From Earliella scabrosa (Eukaryota; Basidiomycota; Agaricomycetes; Polyporales; Polyporaceae): a stretch of 64,000 bases of DNA. This document shows positions 25,201-35,204 of this stretch, one piece after another. The DNA lies in NCBI GenBank assembly GCA_022605405.1, contig JABYQQ010000024.1:1-64000 (forward strand). Reading direction: 5' to 3'. The notes beneath the pieces are model-generated. The model saw only the letters and a list, made by a program, of their open reading frames with translations. It had not been told where the DNA came from and searched no databases. Each line of letters begins with the position of its first letter. The first letter of the stretch is position 1. Position numbers and translations under genes: made by a program.

Positions 25201-25431
25201 GTGTGGGAGGACTCGCAGCCGCTGGACGCAGGACGGCCATCTCACCTTGAAGATACAAATTTCGGCGTACTTGTCATCTTCGCGCAGGTTGCGCATCGTC
25301 ATCAGATGTCTAGTCATCCGAAGACGATAGGCCTCCTTGTCTCCATGGGGAGTCTGACGATACGAGTACAAGTGCTCCTCGAGATACGTCTTTTCAGCCT
25401 TGGTGAGAAACGAAGGATCTTGGACCGGCAT
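22263..25431 (-). CDS. W: large unknown protein head-to-head with the TET/JBP gene
   Basis: Six exons (25431-25246, 25154-24987, 24928-24810, 24750-24625, 24572-23102, 23048-22263) join with all phases correct, giving 951 aa starting MPVQDPSFLTKAEKTYLEEH. The N-terminal third is folded and Trp/aromatic-rich; the segment WENLSDEARKKWIALCHKFN has the look of an HMG-box-like helix, but I would not call the domain. The middle third is a basic (GKRAAKAGGKGKKKKR) then strongly acidic low-complexity tract. Near the C-terminus is a conserved-looking helical piece (GALGRVVEWLKAG) followed by a disordered Lys/Arg-rich tail. Similar architectures occur in unnamed mushroom proteins, by memory. The divergent arrangement with the dioxygenase, 307 bp apart, suggests co-regulation and a role in the same element (inference). 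Confidence 0.75.
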
Positions 25432-25738
25432 TGGAATGTTAAGTTGAGAGGATTTATCAGGACTGGGACGGCAGGGCCGTAGAGATGGAGTAGCTTGAAG
25501 GTCATGATGCAGCACGCTGGATTTTTATTGCGTTCCTGTACTCCATCGCACTGACTCAACGTGCAGACCGACCTAAGTCGAACAGATTGACGCCAGGGCG
25601 TATGCCCACATTGGGTAATGATCAATGCAGTGCCTCAGATAGCCTCATGGCCGCCTCGTGTGCAACCTCGCAGAACACGATTGTACTGCGCTCTTGCTCG
25701 CACAACGACCCGTCCTTACCTATCTGCTCACACTCCCA
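25432..25738. promoter_or_regulatory. putative bidirectional promoter between W and TET/JBP
   Basis: This 307-bp gap separates the start codons of two divergent genes and is the only room for both promoters. I see no clear TATA box in either direction. Confidence 0.4.
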
Positions 25739-27054
25739 ATGTCGAACCCCGGCGAGAAGCGCGAGATGATCGCCCACTTCATATGCAAGTTGTATGAATA
25801 CTACTTACACGTTCAGACCGCCGCAACTGCGGGCAGCGAGACGATGGTGGCCCTCCCCGATCCGCCCATCAATATCAGCACCATTCTGGTCGAAGAAAGT
25901 CATGCGGTGGCGGCCCAACTGGCACGCGCAGTGCGGAACAAATGTGCGATATGCTGGGTAATCTGATTTCAACCAACATCCGGAACTAACGAATTTCCAG
26001 ACGTGGTCACCTGGAAGGCCGACGAGTATGCGGCGGCCCTCAAAAAAACCGCCGTAGGCTCCAAAGACTACGAGGACAATCTCCTGCGCAAGTTCCCGCC
26101 GCTAGGAGATGTCAACGACGTTTTGAGAGGAGAACTCCCGTTGAAGACCGTCCGAAAGTCTGCTGTATTTGCAGATTGCGAAGACAATCTCCTCGCGTGG
26201 AGTCTGCCCGGAATTCTCTCCGGGCGCATTCAGGTACGCCCCATCGCAGGTTACAGTTCGATCGTCCCGCTGACACCAGCCCCAGAATATCCTCATGCGT
26301 TCCACTCTGATGATCGAGAGTCATCTCACCCGCGACCGCAACGCCGGAAGTGCCGCCGACGTCAGAGGTTGGCGCAAGGCGGCGCGTTTCTTCGCGCCGG
26401 ATGGTGCGATCACGCCTGGCCAGGTGTTTTTGGGCCCTGCTTGGTTTCCTCCAGGACACGGGGTGAGTCCGCCAAGCCGCGAGACAGTGCTTGCATTGAT
26501 TTCCCGTGCCGCAGCCTCCTAGATATCCCATCATCGTCCTCTCCCCGACCAGATCCCCGGAGGCTCGGGATTGGATGGAGAGTATGCAGGAGGTCGGTGG
26601 CATCTTGGACGGCATTCTCGCGGTCGCGCATCCCGAGCAATACGAAGCCGGCCGGGAAGTCTTCCGCCGCTTGTACGCGGACGATCCTGCGAGTCGTCGG
26701 ATTGCGGACCAGTGGCCCTCCGTCATGCATGCCCTGCATGTAATCGCGAATCGGGAGAGCATATACCATCGGGACACCAACGGGCGGCCGCAGTGGTATG
26801 ACCTCTTGGCGACTGTGGGCACGTACGGCGAGACGGGCGTGTTATCGATGCGCACTCTCGGAGTGAGCGTGCCGTACGATTCGGGCTCGGTCGGGCTAGT
26901 CTGCAGTCGGGTAGTCTCGCACGGGGTGCCTGCGGTGGTCCCCGACCGAGTCTGCTATGCATGGTTGATGCGGGAGGACGTGCTCGCGAGCCTCGGCGTG
27001 AGCGCGCCGGGCTGGTCGCAGGGGGGCCGGCGGGTGAACCGGTTTGATTCGTAG
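25739..27054 (+). CDS. TET/JBP-family 2-oxoglutarate/Fe(II) dioxygenase
   Basis: Four exons (25739-25943, 26001-26233, 26286-26462, 26515-27054) give 384 aa. TET/JBP enzymes oxidise 5-methylcytosine (or thymine in JBP) in DNA using 2-oxoglutarate, O2 and Fe(II). The catalytic double-stranded beta-helix lies in the last exon: the HxD iron-binding motif is H290-x-D292 in YHRDTNGRPQWYDLL, the distal iron ligand is H341 in SRVVSHGVP, and R350 in DRVCYAWLMR fits the 2-oxoglutarate-binding arginine. Upstream, LLAWSLPGILSGRIQ matches the W-x-LPG-x-LS segment I associate with fungal TETs. The first intron needs a GTGCGA donor at 25944 to keep phase; the better-looking GTAATC at 25958 would not. The gene is 111 bp upstream of the transposase on the same strand. 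It appears complete. Confidence 0.85.
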
Positions 27055-27165
27055 CACTCTGTATCCAACTCTCTCGTCAACATCCTCCATCTCTACGTCG
27101 TGCGCTCGCCCGAAATCGACCCTGTCCTCCTCGCCGCATTCTACTCTCTAGTCAACGCGCCGATA

Positions 27166-30100
27166 ATGGTTGGGCATCGAGGGCCGAAGCCTCAAGGCCG
27201 CTTCAAGGAGCTAACCGCCGATGTGCGCGAAACGCGCCGAGGCACTCAGACAGTCGTCAAGCGAGTGCGCACGGAATACGTTCAAGACTCCCGGTCGGGT
27301 CTCCCGACACCTCCTCCTGCTCATCGTGCCGGCGATCAGACGATGCAGGGACCAAGTCAGTTTGCGGACGACCGATTCAACGAAATCCGAGCGCCGTCGG
27401 AGACCCCACGGAAAGGCAAGGTGAGCGGGTTTCGCGAGTCTCATGGTGGGCTCGGGTCGAACGGCATCGACAGTCTCAGAATGACTACCAACGCGAATTC
27501 CTCACGGTTCGCGACAAGTACCTCGCCATCGACCTTGAGCGCGAATCGCCGCCCTCTTCCGGAGTCGGAAGCTGCGGACATCCCGCGGTTTGGCGCTGCG
27601 TCACCTGCATTCGGACGCCATCGTATTGCACAGCCTGTCTCAGGAGCAGCCACGAGTTCCTGCCGCTTCACCGCGTCCAGTTCTGGGAGGGGTCGTACTT
27701 TCGGAACGCATGGCTACGGCAAGTCGGAGTCCGGATCCACTGCGGGCACGGCGGACTATCCTGCCCGAACCCAGATGCCGACGACGGTTGCCCCGCGGGC
27801 CAACAGTCCGCAGACCTCGCTGCATGGGACGATGACACTCTCCTCGATGAAGAGGAGGTTCCCGGTGAGAGCCTGTTCTTTGTCGAGGAAGAGTTGGGTG
27901 ACCTGGAGGACGAGGACGGGGAGGTCGACGTTTTGCTGGTTGATGAGGATGGAGAACCCGACGGCGTGGCGATCGCAGACCTTCCGGACTTTGAGCGGCA
28001 TGACACACACCTTCCCGCCGCGGGAAACATTGTCGGGTCGGACCGGATGGTTTGCGTCGTGGATATCAACGGTGTGCACGAGCTGCCGATTGTGTTCTGC
28101 CGATGTGCGAACGCCGAACGAGACGATATCCAGCTCCTACGGCTCGGCTTGTATCCCGCGTCCATACACCGGCCTCGAACTGCATTCACCATCCGCGTCC
28201 TCGACGACTTCCTTCTCGAGAACCGCGAGTGCCATACATCGGCACGAAACTATTTCAATAAACTCCGCAGGACGACCAACGCGGCCTTCCCCCACATTGT
28301 TCCGGTAGGTCGCTCCGCCTCGCTTCGATGGCCCGAGCTGACAGACGTTGCAGGATCGCTACAAAGAGCTGTTGCGGCTCTCCCGCCAATGGCGCAACCT
28401 GCAGATGCGGAAGCGTGCCGGCTTTGGCCATCGTACCGACCCGATCAAGCCGGGAGACCTCGCGATAAGATGTCCGGCCTGCCCCGATCCCGAACTCAAT
28501 CTGCCGTCCGACTGGCAGGACGATGAGCAGCAGTACGTGCACCCGAACCGGACGACCCTGCCGCGCTGATGTATCATATACTTACAGATGGAAGTATATC
28601 CGCTCGGTCGTCCTCGACGGTAATTTCTCCGCGCAGCACAGGCGCATGAAAAATCCCGAGGATGACGTTGCCTTCGCGGATGGCCATTGCTTCATGGTTG
28701 AAGATGCCCCGTACAAGGCGCATCTGAAGGCGGCAAAGGAGTTCAAGGAGGTGCGAGGCTCACCCAGCACTGCGGCGCATGACTGACGCATCCAGTGCAG
28801 GATAACACCTGTAACGATCACCGTGCGGTGTTGACATCGAAAATGGAGCGCGGAAATCTCGAGGCCACCGGAATAGGTGCGGCGGCATGCTCCCGCCACG
28901 GATTCTTCAGTCCGCATACCTGCGTGGACTTTGATAAAGGAGAGGGGTGCGTCACGGACTCCGCTGCCTCCTCGCGTTGCGCCCTCCGACTGACTCATGA
29001 CCGGCCAGTCAACGGCACATGGATTACGCGACCAATTGGGTCTTGGCCTTCCTGAACGGGATTGCGACGGTGCTCCTTCTCTACGACATAATGTGCCAGT
29101 ACTGCGTCCGTTTGCGCGACCGGTTTGAGCAGAGCCCACACCTACACTGGCCCCCGGGAATAAAGCTCCTGCGGGGCATCGGTCAGTTTCATGTACACGG
29201 TCATCTTCCGCGATGCTTCGCCCGATATTCAGCAAACTTCATCAAATTTATCGGCGTGCAGGACGGGGAGATTTTGGAGACCCTCTGGGCCCGTTTGAAC
29301 GAGATCGCGGGGAGCACGCGCGGAATGTCGTCGGCACATCGGCGGGAGGTAATCGACGATCATATGAACGACTCTAATTGGATGAAATTGACGCGAATGG
29401 GTGAGTGGATCGATGGATGAGTGGTGCGGCTACTAAACGACGCACAGTCCATGCGCTCAGTCGGAAATGGCGCCGGGTTTGCAAGGAGCTGCGTCCAGCC
29501 GTGGAGGCTTTCGATCTTCTAACCCGAGCGGCCGGCCCCGAACTCGTAGCGACATGGACCGCCGATGCCGAGGCAGCGGATGCCACTCGCGACGAAAACA
29601 TCGAAGCCATGGATATTTATGACATACATAAGAAGCCTCGTGAGTCGAAATGATAATGGCCCCGGAAGACAGCCGCTAACTGACCGAAGTCCCGACGCGG
29701 AAGGACGTACAAGCACTCCTGGTCGAAGAGGAGATGCTCGAGGCTCCCGATCAGGGCAGCAGTGCTGCTGAGTGGATTTCCGACGGCCTCCGTGTCGAAC
29801 AGAGAAAGTACGTACACTCTATGTCCAATGAACTCCGACCTAACGGTGCCCGTGCAGGCTGACTGTCGCATTCGCCGCCCGTACACTCAACTTGTCGACG
29901 GATGGCAAGAACCGGCTCAGCCTCGCCCAGCAAAGGCAGAAGCTGACCGCGGCCATCGCGTCGTTCCATCGCGCAGCGCAGGAGCACCTTCCCTCCGGAC
30001 TCTTCGGGGCCTCGCTCGGCCTCTCTGTCGATCCGACCGACCTCGGGGCTGAATGGGACGCTTTCGGTGAAAGCGAAGCCGACGCCGCGGAAACTGCCCC

Positions 30101-30939
30101 GGACGACGATGTGCTTGCCCCGGAACGTCAGGCCATCGCGTTACCATCCACCCTTGGTCTGCTCTTTTTACGAAGTCACGACCTGCTGCATCTCGCCGTG
30201 AAGGAGCGGCAGCTGAGACAAGGGCAGATGAATGATGCGCTCCAGGGGATCCGCACGGCCATCGGGTACAAGTCTCTGTTGTATCGCACCAAGATCCGGA
30301 AGGCACCGTCATATCGTGCGAAGCTGCGAAGCTTTGACGATGTTCACGTTGCGGATGAATCCGTGCGGAAGCACGTACGCATCTACATGCAGGCTCGGAA
30401 GGCGCTGGAAAGACTTTACGATGCAGGGCGGCCTGATGAGGCCGCAGAACGGGATACGCTCATGGCAAAGTACCGTCCGATCCTCAAGACCGACTTGAAG
30501 GTGGAGACCGCAATCATCGAGGCGTTCACCGGCGGGTTGCGAGACAAAGCTTCGGCCTGGTTCTGGCACTTGGAAGATAACGAGGCGGCCAAAGGGAGTG
30601 GATGGATGAGCGGACGTGAGTTGTCTGGCCGTCCGTGTTCTTGCCTTCGGGTGCTGCACCGACTGACTCTCACTGTCACCCTAAGTGCGACGGATGCTCT
30701 GGCTGCGCGCGTATGCCCGCAAGCAGCGATGGGAGGAAGAGGAAATTATTGTCCGGTTTGAGATGGACTGTACCGAGCGGTTCTTCCGTCGGTATGCCGA
30801 CAGATGGCGAACTTGGGGTGGCAGCGGGCTCTCGGTCGGTCACGCTTGCTATGCGGCGAAACAGCGGGGGATGTGGCTGGGCCTTGCAGATCATGCATCC
30901 CGGTCTTTCTCGCATGTTCTGGCTGTCGTTAAACCGTAG
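27166..30939 (+). CDS. KDZ (Kyakuja-Dileera-Zisupton) transposase, CxC2 type
   Basis: Ten exons (27166-27420, 27474-28304, 28354-28532, 28588-28750, 28801-28946, 29009-29400, 29448-29639, 29690-29807, 29858-30615, 30686-30939) splice with every phase matching, giving 1095 aa. An N-terminal Cys/His cluster (C119, C127, C130, C137, C140, H151, C175, C182) fits the CxC2-like KDZ-associated domain. The DDE-type catalytic core follows: D432 in VVLDGNFSAQH, D551 in LLYDIMCQYC, and E612 or E615 in QDGEILETLWARLN, with the hallmark PHLHWPPGIKLL and FHVHGH stretch between. Long helices follow, ending VVKP-stop. It excises and inserts the element through the terminal repeats. No stop or frameshift was found, so it may be functional. 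Confidence 0.9.
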
Positions 30940-31011
30940 ATTTATCCTGTACATGTACGGACGCTGTCTTGCGAAAGTCAATCCCAGCAAACCCAACCAA
31001 TGTGACGTCCG

Positions 31012-31019
31012 TGACGTCA
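31012..31019. promoter_or_regulatory. TGACGTCA palindrome upstream of P1
   Basis: A perfect TGACGTCA (CRE-type bZIP site) lies about 65 bp before the P1 start codon, immediately preceded by TGACGTCCG, giving one and a half sites in a row. Binding is inferred from the sequence only. Confidence 0.4.
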
Positions 31020-31083
31020 CAATGGCACCGCAAAGCCGAACCCGATCAGCGAATGTCTTCGCCAATACCCTCCACCACACGAA

Positions 31084-31804
31084 ATGCCGAGACGCGGTCG
31101 GATCCTCGCGGCCGCTCGACTGGAGCTTCTGCTCATCACTTGGCGCGTCGGACAGGCGCTCCGATGCCTGGAGGATGTCCCCGATCGTATGACGGAGATG
31201 CGATGGAACCACGGCATCGCACGGGAAATGGTAAGTAAGACTCCGACGCTGCCGAACCACTCTGACACTGCAGCGGCAGTGGTTTGCAATTGAAGGCATG
31301 GGCATTGCAGCAGCCGTCGGCGGTAGTCTGGCGCGGGCCGAACCCGGAACCGGAAACGAGCCTCTAGCAAGCCTGCTCGCTCACGCGTCGTGGAACAGTG
31401 ATCTCAGCCTGACGTTCAACCTAGCCACATTCAACAGGCCGGCCTTTCTGGCCGTAGTGAAATCGGACGTACCCGAGCTGGACAGATTGGATGCGGCGCG
31501 AGGCCAGGAGCGGTGGTGGACTTGGGCGGGCGACCCGATCGACGATGCACCCCGCCCGACTTGGTGGCATGTCCCGGTCGCATTCGTCGTGAGTATCCGT
31601 CTCCCTCCTGTTGATTTCAGCCTGACGGAACCACTGCAGCCGCGGCCCGTCGCCATGCATACGTCCGACCTGGCGGACATGCATCGTCAAGCAATGCACC
31701 TGGCAGGAGAGTTGGATAGAATCGTATTATCGAAGGCACGCATGACGGAAACACTTACCGAGCACGTAGCAGAGCTGGAGCGGGATCTGTACGCTGTTGC
31801 ATAG
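31084..31804 (+). CDS. P1: small unknown protein, paralogue of P2
   Basis: Three exons (31084-31230, 31280-31588, 31640-31804) give 206 aa starting MPRRGRILAAARLELLLITW. P2 at 37535-38316 has the same intron positions and shared landmarks: a helical start with a x-L-L-I-T-W-R-x or I-V-V-V-W-R-I core, NHGIAREM or KHGIGREL at the first exon end, ERWWTW or ARWWTW followed by a second Trp pair, and a final exon beginning PRPxxxHxSDL. The Trp-rich WW motif recalls the N-terminal domains of Z1 and Z2, but similarity there is too weak to call. P1 lies 144 bp downstream of the transposase stop on the same strand. Function unknown. Confidence 0.75.
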
Positions 31805-34800
31805 TGTCTGATTGGAATACTGGGCTTGCCGGACCGAACCTCAACTGCCTCCCGGAGACCTGTGCTCCGTGCTCGCTGGATAGGATAAGGATCTAGCGTG
31901 CTCTGCATGCCCTGTAGGATGGGAGACCTCAAAGTACCGACCGGCCGAGCGCATCACCAGTGCCCGATCGGTCCGTGAACGAGAGGTCAGTCTGTCTCAT
32001 CCAAGCTAATACGACGGTAATCCCGGGCGGGCGATGCACTAGCCAGCGATATCCGTGCGGTTCCCGTGTGCCACAGCAAGTGCCGAGCGAGCTGTCGCGG
32101 TAGCGGGCATCGGGTGCCCTCCAAACCGGCCGATGGCGGGCAGAGTGCGGGCGGATGTTCGGAATCCAGAGCTAGCCGGGTGCAGGTGCAGGTCATCGTT
32201 AGCGGGATGCGAAAGACGGTGCATGAAGGGAGCTCGCGAGCGACCTAGAGGAAGACGATGCCACAGCGCCGAACGACGGGATGACCGGTCGTTCGGGACG
32301 AGTGCAGTATTCTCGATACGCCGGGGAATTTCTGGGATACTGTTTATCTCAGTGATCGTGCATTGTAGACGACTCCGTGCGGAGTTGATCGCGGAAATCG
32401 GGCGGCTAGGGGTCCGCAACGCGAGGGATCGCGCGAGAGAACGGCGACTGAATGGTGAAGAGAGCTGGACGATGTAGCGGCGAGATTCTCGCGAGGTAGG
32501 CCGGAGGTTGCACAAAATCTAGTACGGCGCACCAAACTGGGCGGTAGTCGCTGCCGCACAGGGCCGAGCACCTGCATGTGCACACGAGCTATGCCGCCGG
32601 GATACCTGCATGTACGCACTTCCCAGGCCGGCCGGAGACTTGCATGGACGCACTTCCCAGGCCGGCCGGGAGACTTGCATGTACGCGGTGCCTGGGCCGG
32701 CCGGATAGTCCACGCAACCTACGCCCGATGCAAGTACAAGGAGGAGGAGCAGATGCGGTTGTGAAGGAGGAGGTGCAGAGGTGGTCATGCGGATATCATG
32801 AGGTGTAGGAGTCGTCGCTCAGTGACGTACGTGGAGAATGAATGCACTTACTGGGGGGCCGGAAAAGCGGAAGCAGGATGGGACGTGACCTGCAGCGGCT
32901 GGATGGTGTCCTATCCCCGTGCATGACCCAACTAGAAGCCCATACACCCAATGGCAATGGACAGAGCCGTATAGATGCGACACAGCCGCAGGAGGAAGGC
33001 GTGGATGGGTGGCTGGGCCAGCCGGGCATTGTCCAAGGCTAGCATCACTGGCCCGGCCGGGCATGGTCGTGTCTTCCAGACATATCAGCAGTAAAACCTT
33101 ACCAGATGCAGGAATTCGCGCAGACAGACATGGTATGCACGGCACATGTGCGGTGCTTGATGATTTTCGAGCAAGGGAGGCTGATATGAGGGAGGTAGCT
33201 TCAGGGACCGGGTGGAGGCCGGCCGGCCCAGGCGCCGTGGACATGGGAGACCGCCGGCCGGGGCCGGGTGACAAGCAAATATCCGGTTCTGTCACATCCG
33301 GTCGAGCACAACATCTGAGTATTGTAAGGCAATGGACTGCATGTCATGGTAGTCATCTGATGTTATGCAGCTACCGTGGCTACGTGTTGAATATGCATCC
33401 TACCACGTCGATTAGAACGTCATGAAGAACTCGTTCGCCTCCCGATCCTCATAGAGCACCATGAGCGTCGGATGTCCCCGGGACTGGCCAAACGCCGACA
33501 GTGCCCGACCTGCGCCTGAGCCCGACATCAGCTCTCTTGTGATCAGCTCTCTTGTGCGTATCCGGAATGCAGCAAGCAGACGAGACGTGCCTATGTTATG
33601 GGAATTTGCCGGCGTGAGCTAGTGGAACTGATGTATGCACCACCGGAGTGCTTGCCTTTGTACGTAGCTCTGCCGAACGACCTATATGCCGACACCACCA
33701 GGAATCCCTGACGGTCGGACTAGTTGACGATTAGCAATCAGGTGGGACGACGCTGGACGCCAGCAGGAATGGCGAGGAGGTAGTACCGGCGGCACCACTC
33801 TTGGCCAACGCTTTCGATACAAGAAGCCGCCGAAGGGGAAGCTGGCGCCGCCAGTGTTGCTCCACCCGTGGTCGTATAGAGTGTGCAAATGCGACTTCTT
33901 CGCTCACGGCGGGGGATGCAGCATTGATGCTGGGTTGTGATTGGGATACAGCCTTCTTCGCTTTGTTCATCTCCTGCGTGCGGTGGATCGAGTGGCTGTG
34001 CTCCGGAAGAGGAGGGACAGCCTTCGCTGCGGTAATCCCTACCTCGAATGCGGTGATGCGTGGCAGCGGTCTTGACGGCTGTGAGAAGGAGGGAGTTTGC
34101 AGAAGCAGGCGTAGGCGTCGGCAATGAGCTTGTACGGGATCTGTGACGCAGGCCATGTGGCGATGGATAAGAAAATTCACGTTTAGGCGTTGGGGAGCGA
34201 AGGGAGCACAGTGTCGGTCTGCCCGGAGCGGCCAAATAGGCGAGGCGCAAATGTGCATGGAGATGGGGTGGGGTTTGATAGGCAGAGAGAAGAGGAAAAC
34301 TCACCTCGTGATGTCAATACCCAGTGCACCCCGAGCGTGCCGATGAAGTTGCCCAGCTCCGCGGCGACGGACACCTAACCACAATGGCGGAGAAGTCAGA
34401 TCGCTTGCATGAGAGAGCACCCGCGTTGCAGTAAACAATGGACGGACCTCAGTCGTTGAAGTGAAGAGCGGCCCCTCTGCAAGGAATTGAGGACGAGCGG
34501 ATGGGGAAGGGGAATGAACGTACCCCCTCCAAAGAAGCGCAGCTGTTCGTGTGGACATCGCGAGCGCATTTGAGTGCGACAAGAGACTTCTGACAGCGCG
34601 CATGACGAGAAGCCTCTCTCCGAGACAGGTATGGGCACGTCCGAAGGGCATCGTGCGCTGGGCGTATGCGCAGTCGTGTGGTAGGCGAAGTCGACGATAC
34701 GCACAACACCCTTGGAATACAAGTCAACAACGGCGCGCAGAACGCGGGTATGGACATACCAATGAGTCGACCCGATAGCCACGATGGAGTGAGGGGAGAC

Positions 34801-35204
34801 CGACGATGTCGCAGGTGAAGGGAGTGATGGAAAGATCAACTGCCTGCAGTGGGTTGAGTCTGGCAGTGGAGGAAAAGGACACCTCCTGTTTACCAGACCA
34901 GCTGACGTAACACTAGTCTTCAGCACTAAGGCGCCCAAAGCTAGACTTACCGAGGATAAGTATTGCGTACTGGACCGTGAGAGTACTACATATGTTCATG
35001 CACACGCCCACTGTTCCGTACCATAACATATGCGATTGTCCCTCCGAGCCACTACTTCTCCCAGTTCACCACCACACACGGGATCACGGGTGTTTAGAAA
35101 GCGGACATTCAAGTTGTCTAACTGTCAACACATCCACAATTACGGGCTAGGCATTGCGCTGGGCTGGACTGGACTTATCCGAGTCCGTACGTGATCTCGT
35201 CCAG
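31805..35204. other. repeat-bearing intergenic stretch
   Basis: No gene is supported. Overlapping frames at 32040-32515 and 33731-34304 lack recognisable motifs. A minus-strand frame around 34680-34740 encodes VVRIVDFAYHT, which resembles LCLVDYAYHTR on the minus strand near 46080, so both may be relics of one unknown membrane or metabolic protein family. GGCCGGCC-rich patches are frequent between 32600 and 33300. Confidence 0.35.
32570..32705 (+). repeat. GC-rich tandem repeat, unit about 34 bp
   Basis: About three and a half imperfect copies of a unit reading TGCATGTACGCACTTCCCAG followed by GCCGGCCGG, starting near 32573, 32608, 32641 and 32676. The later copies diverge. Confidence 0.75.

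Larger units (their letters stand above)
22263..30939. mobile_element. KDZ-type DNA transposon carrying TET/JBP and W
   Basis: This is the minimal extent, covering W, the dioxygenase and the transposase. Published work on fungal genomes (Iyer and colleagues, on TET/JBP and the Kyakuja-Dileera-Zisupton superfamily) described repeated linkage of TET/JBP genes with KDZ transposases, which is what is seen here. Both key ORFs are open and correctly spliced, suggesting recent activity. I could not find terminal inverted repeats or a target-site duplication by eye; the true ends may lie further out, and the neighbouring Y1, Z2 and P1 genes may be inside. Confidence 0.7.

Noticed and set aside
27100..28308. 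402-codon open frame overlapping the transposase
   Set aside because: It reads through the first intron of the transposase and then runs out of frame with the Cys cluster and catalytic core; only its first 85 in-frame codons from ATG 27166 are real.
16681..33430. Long terminal or inverted repeats bounding the KDZ block
   Set aside because: Only a 14-base similarity (GTCAATTAGAACGT / GTCGATTAGAACGT) and shared GGCCGGCC richness were seen; not enough to call terminal repeats.
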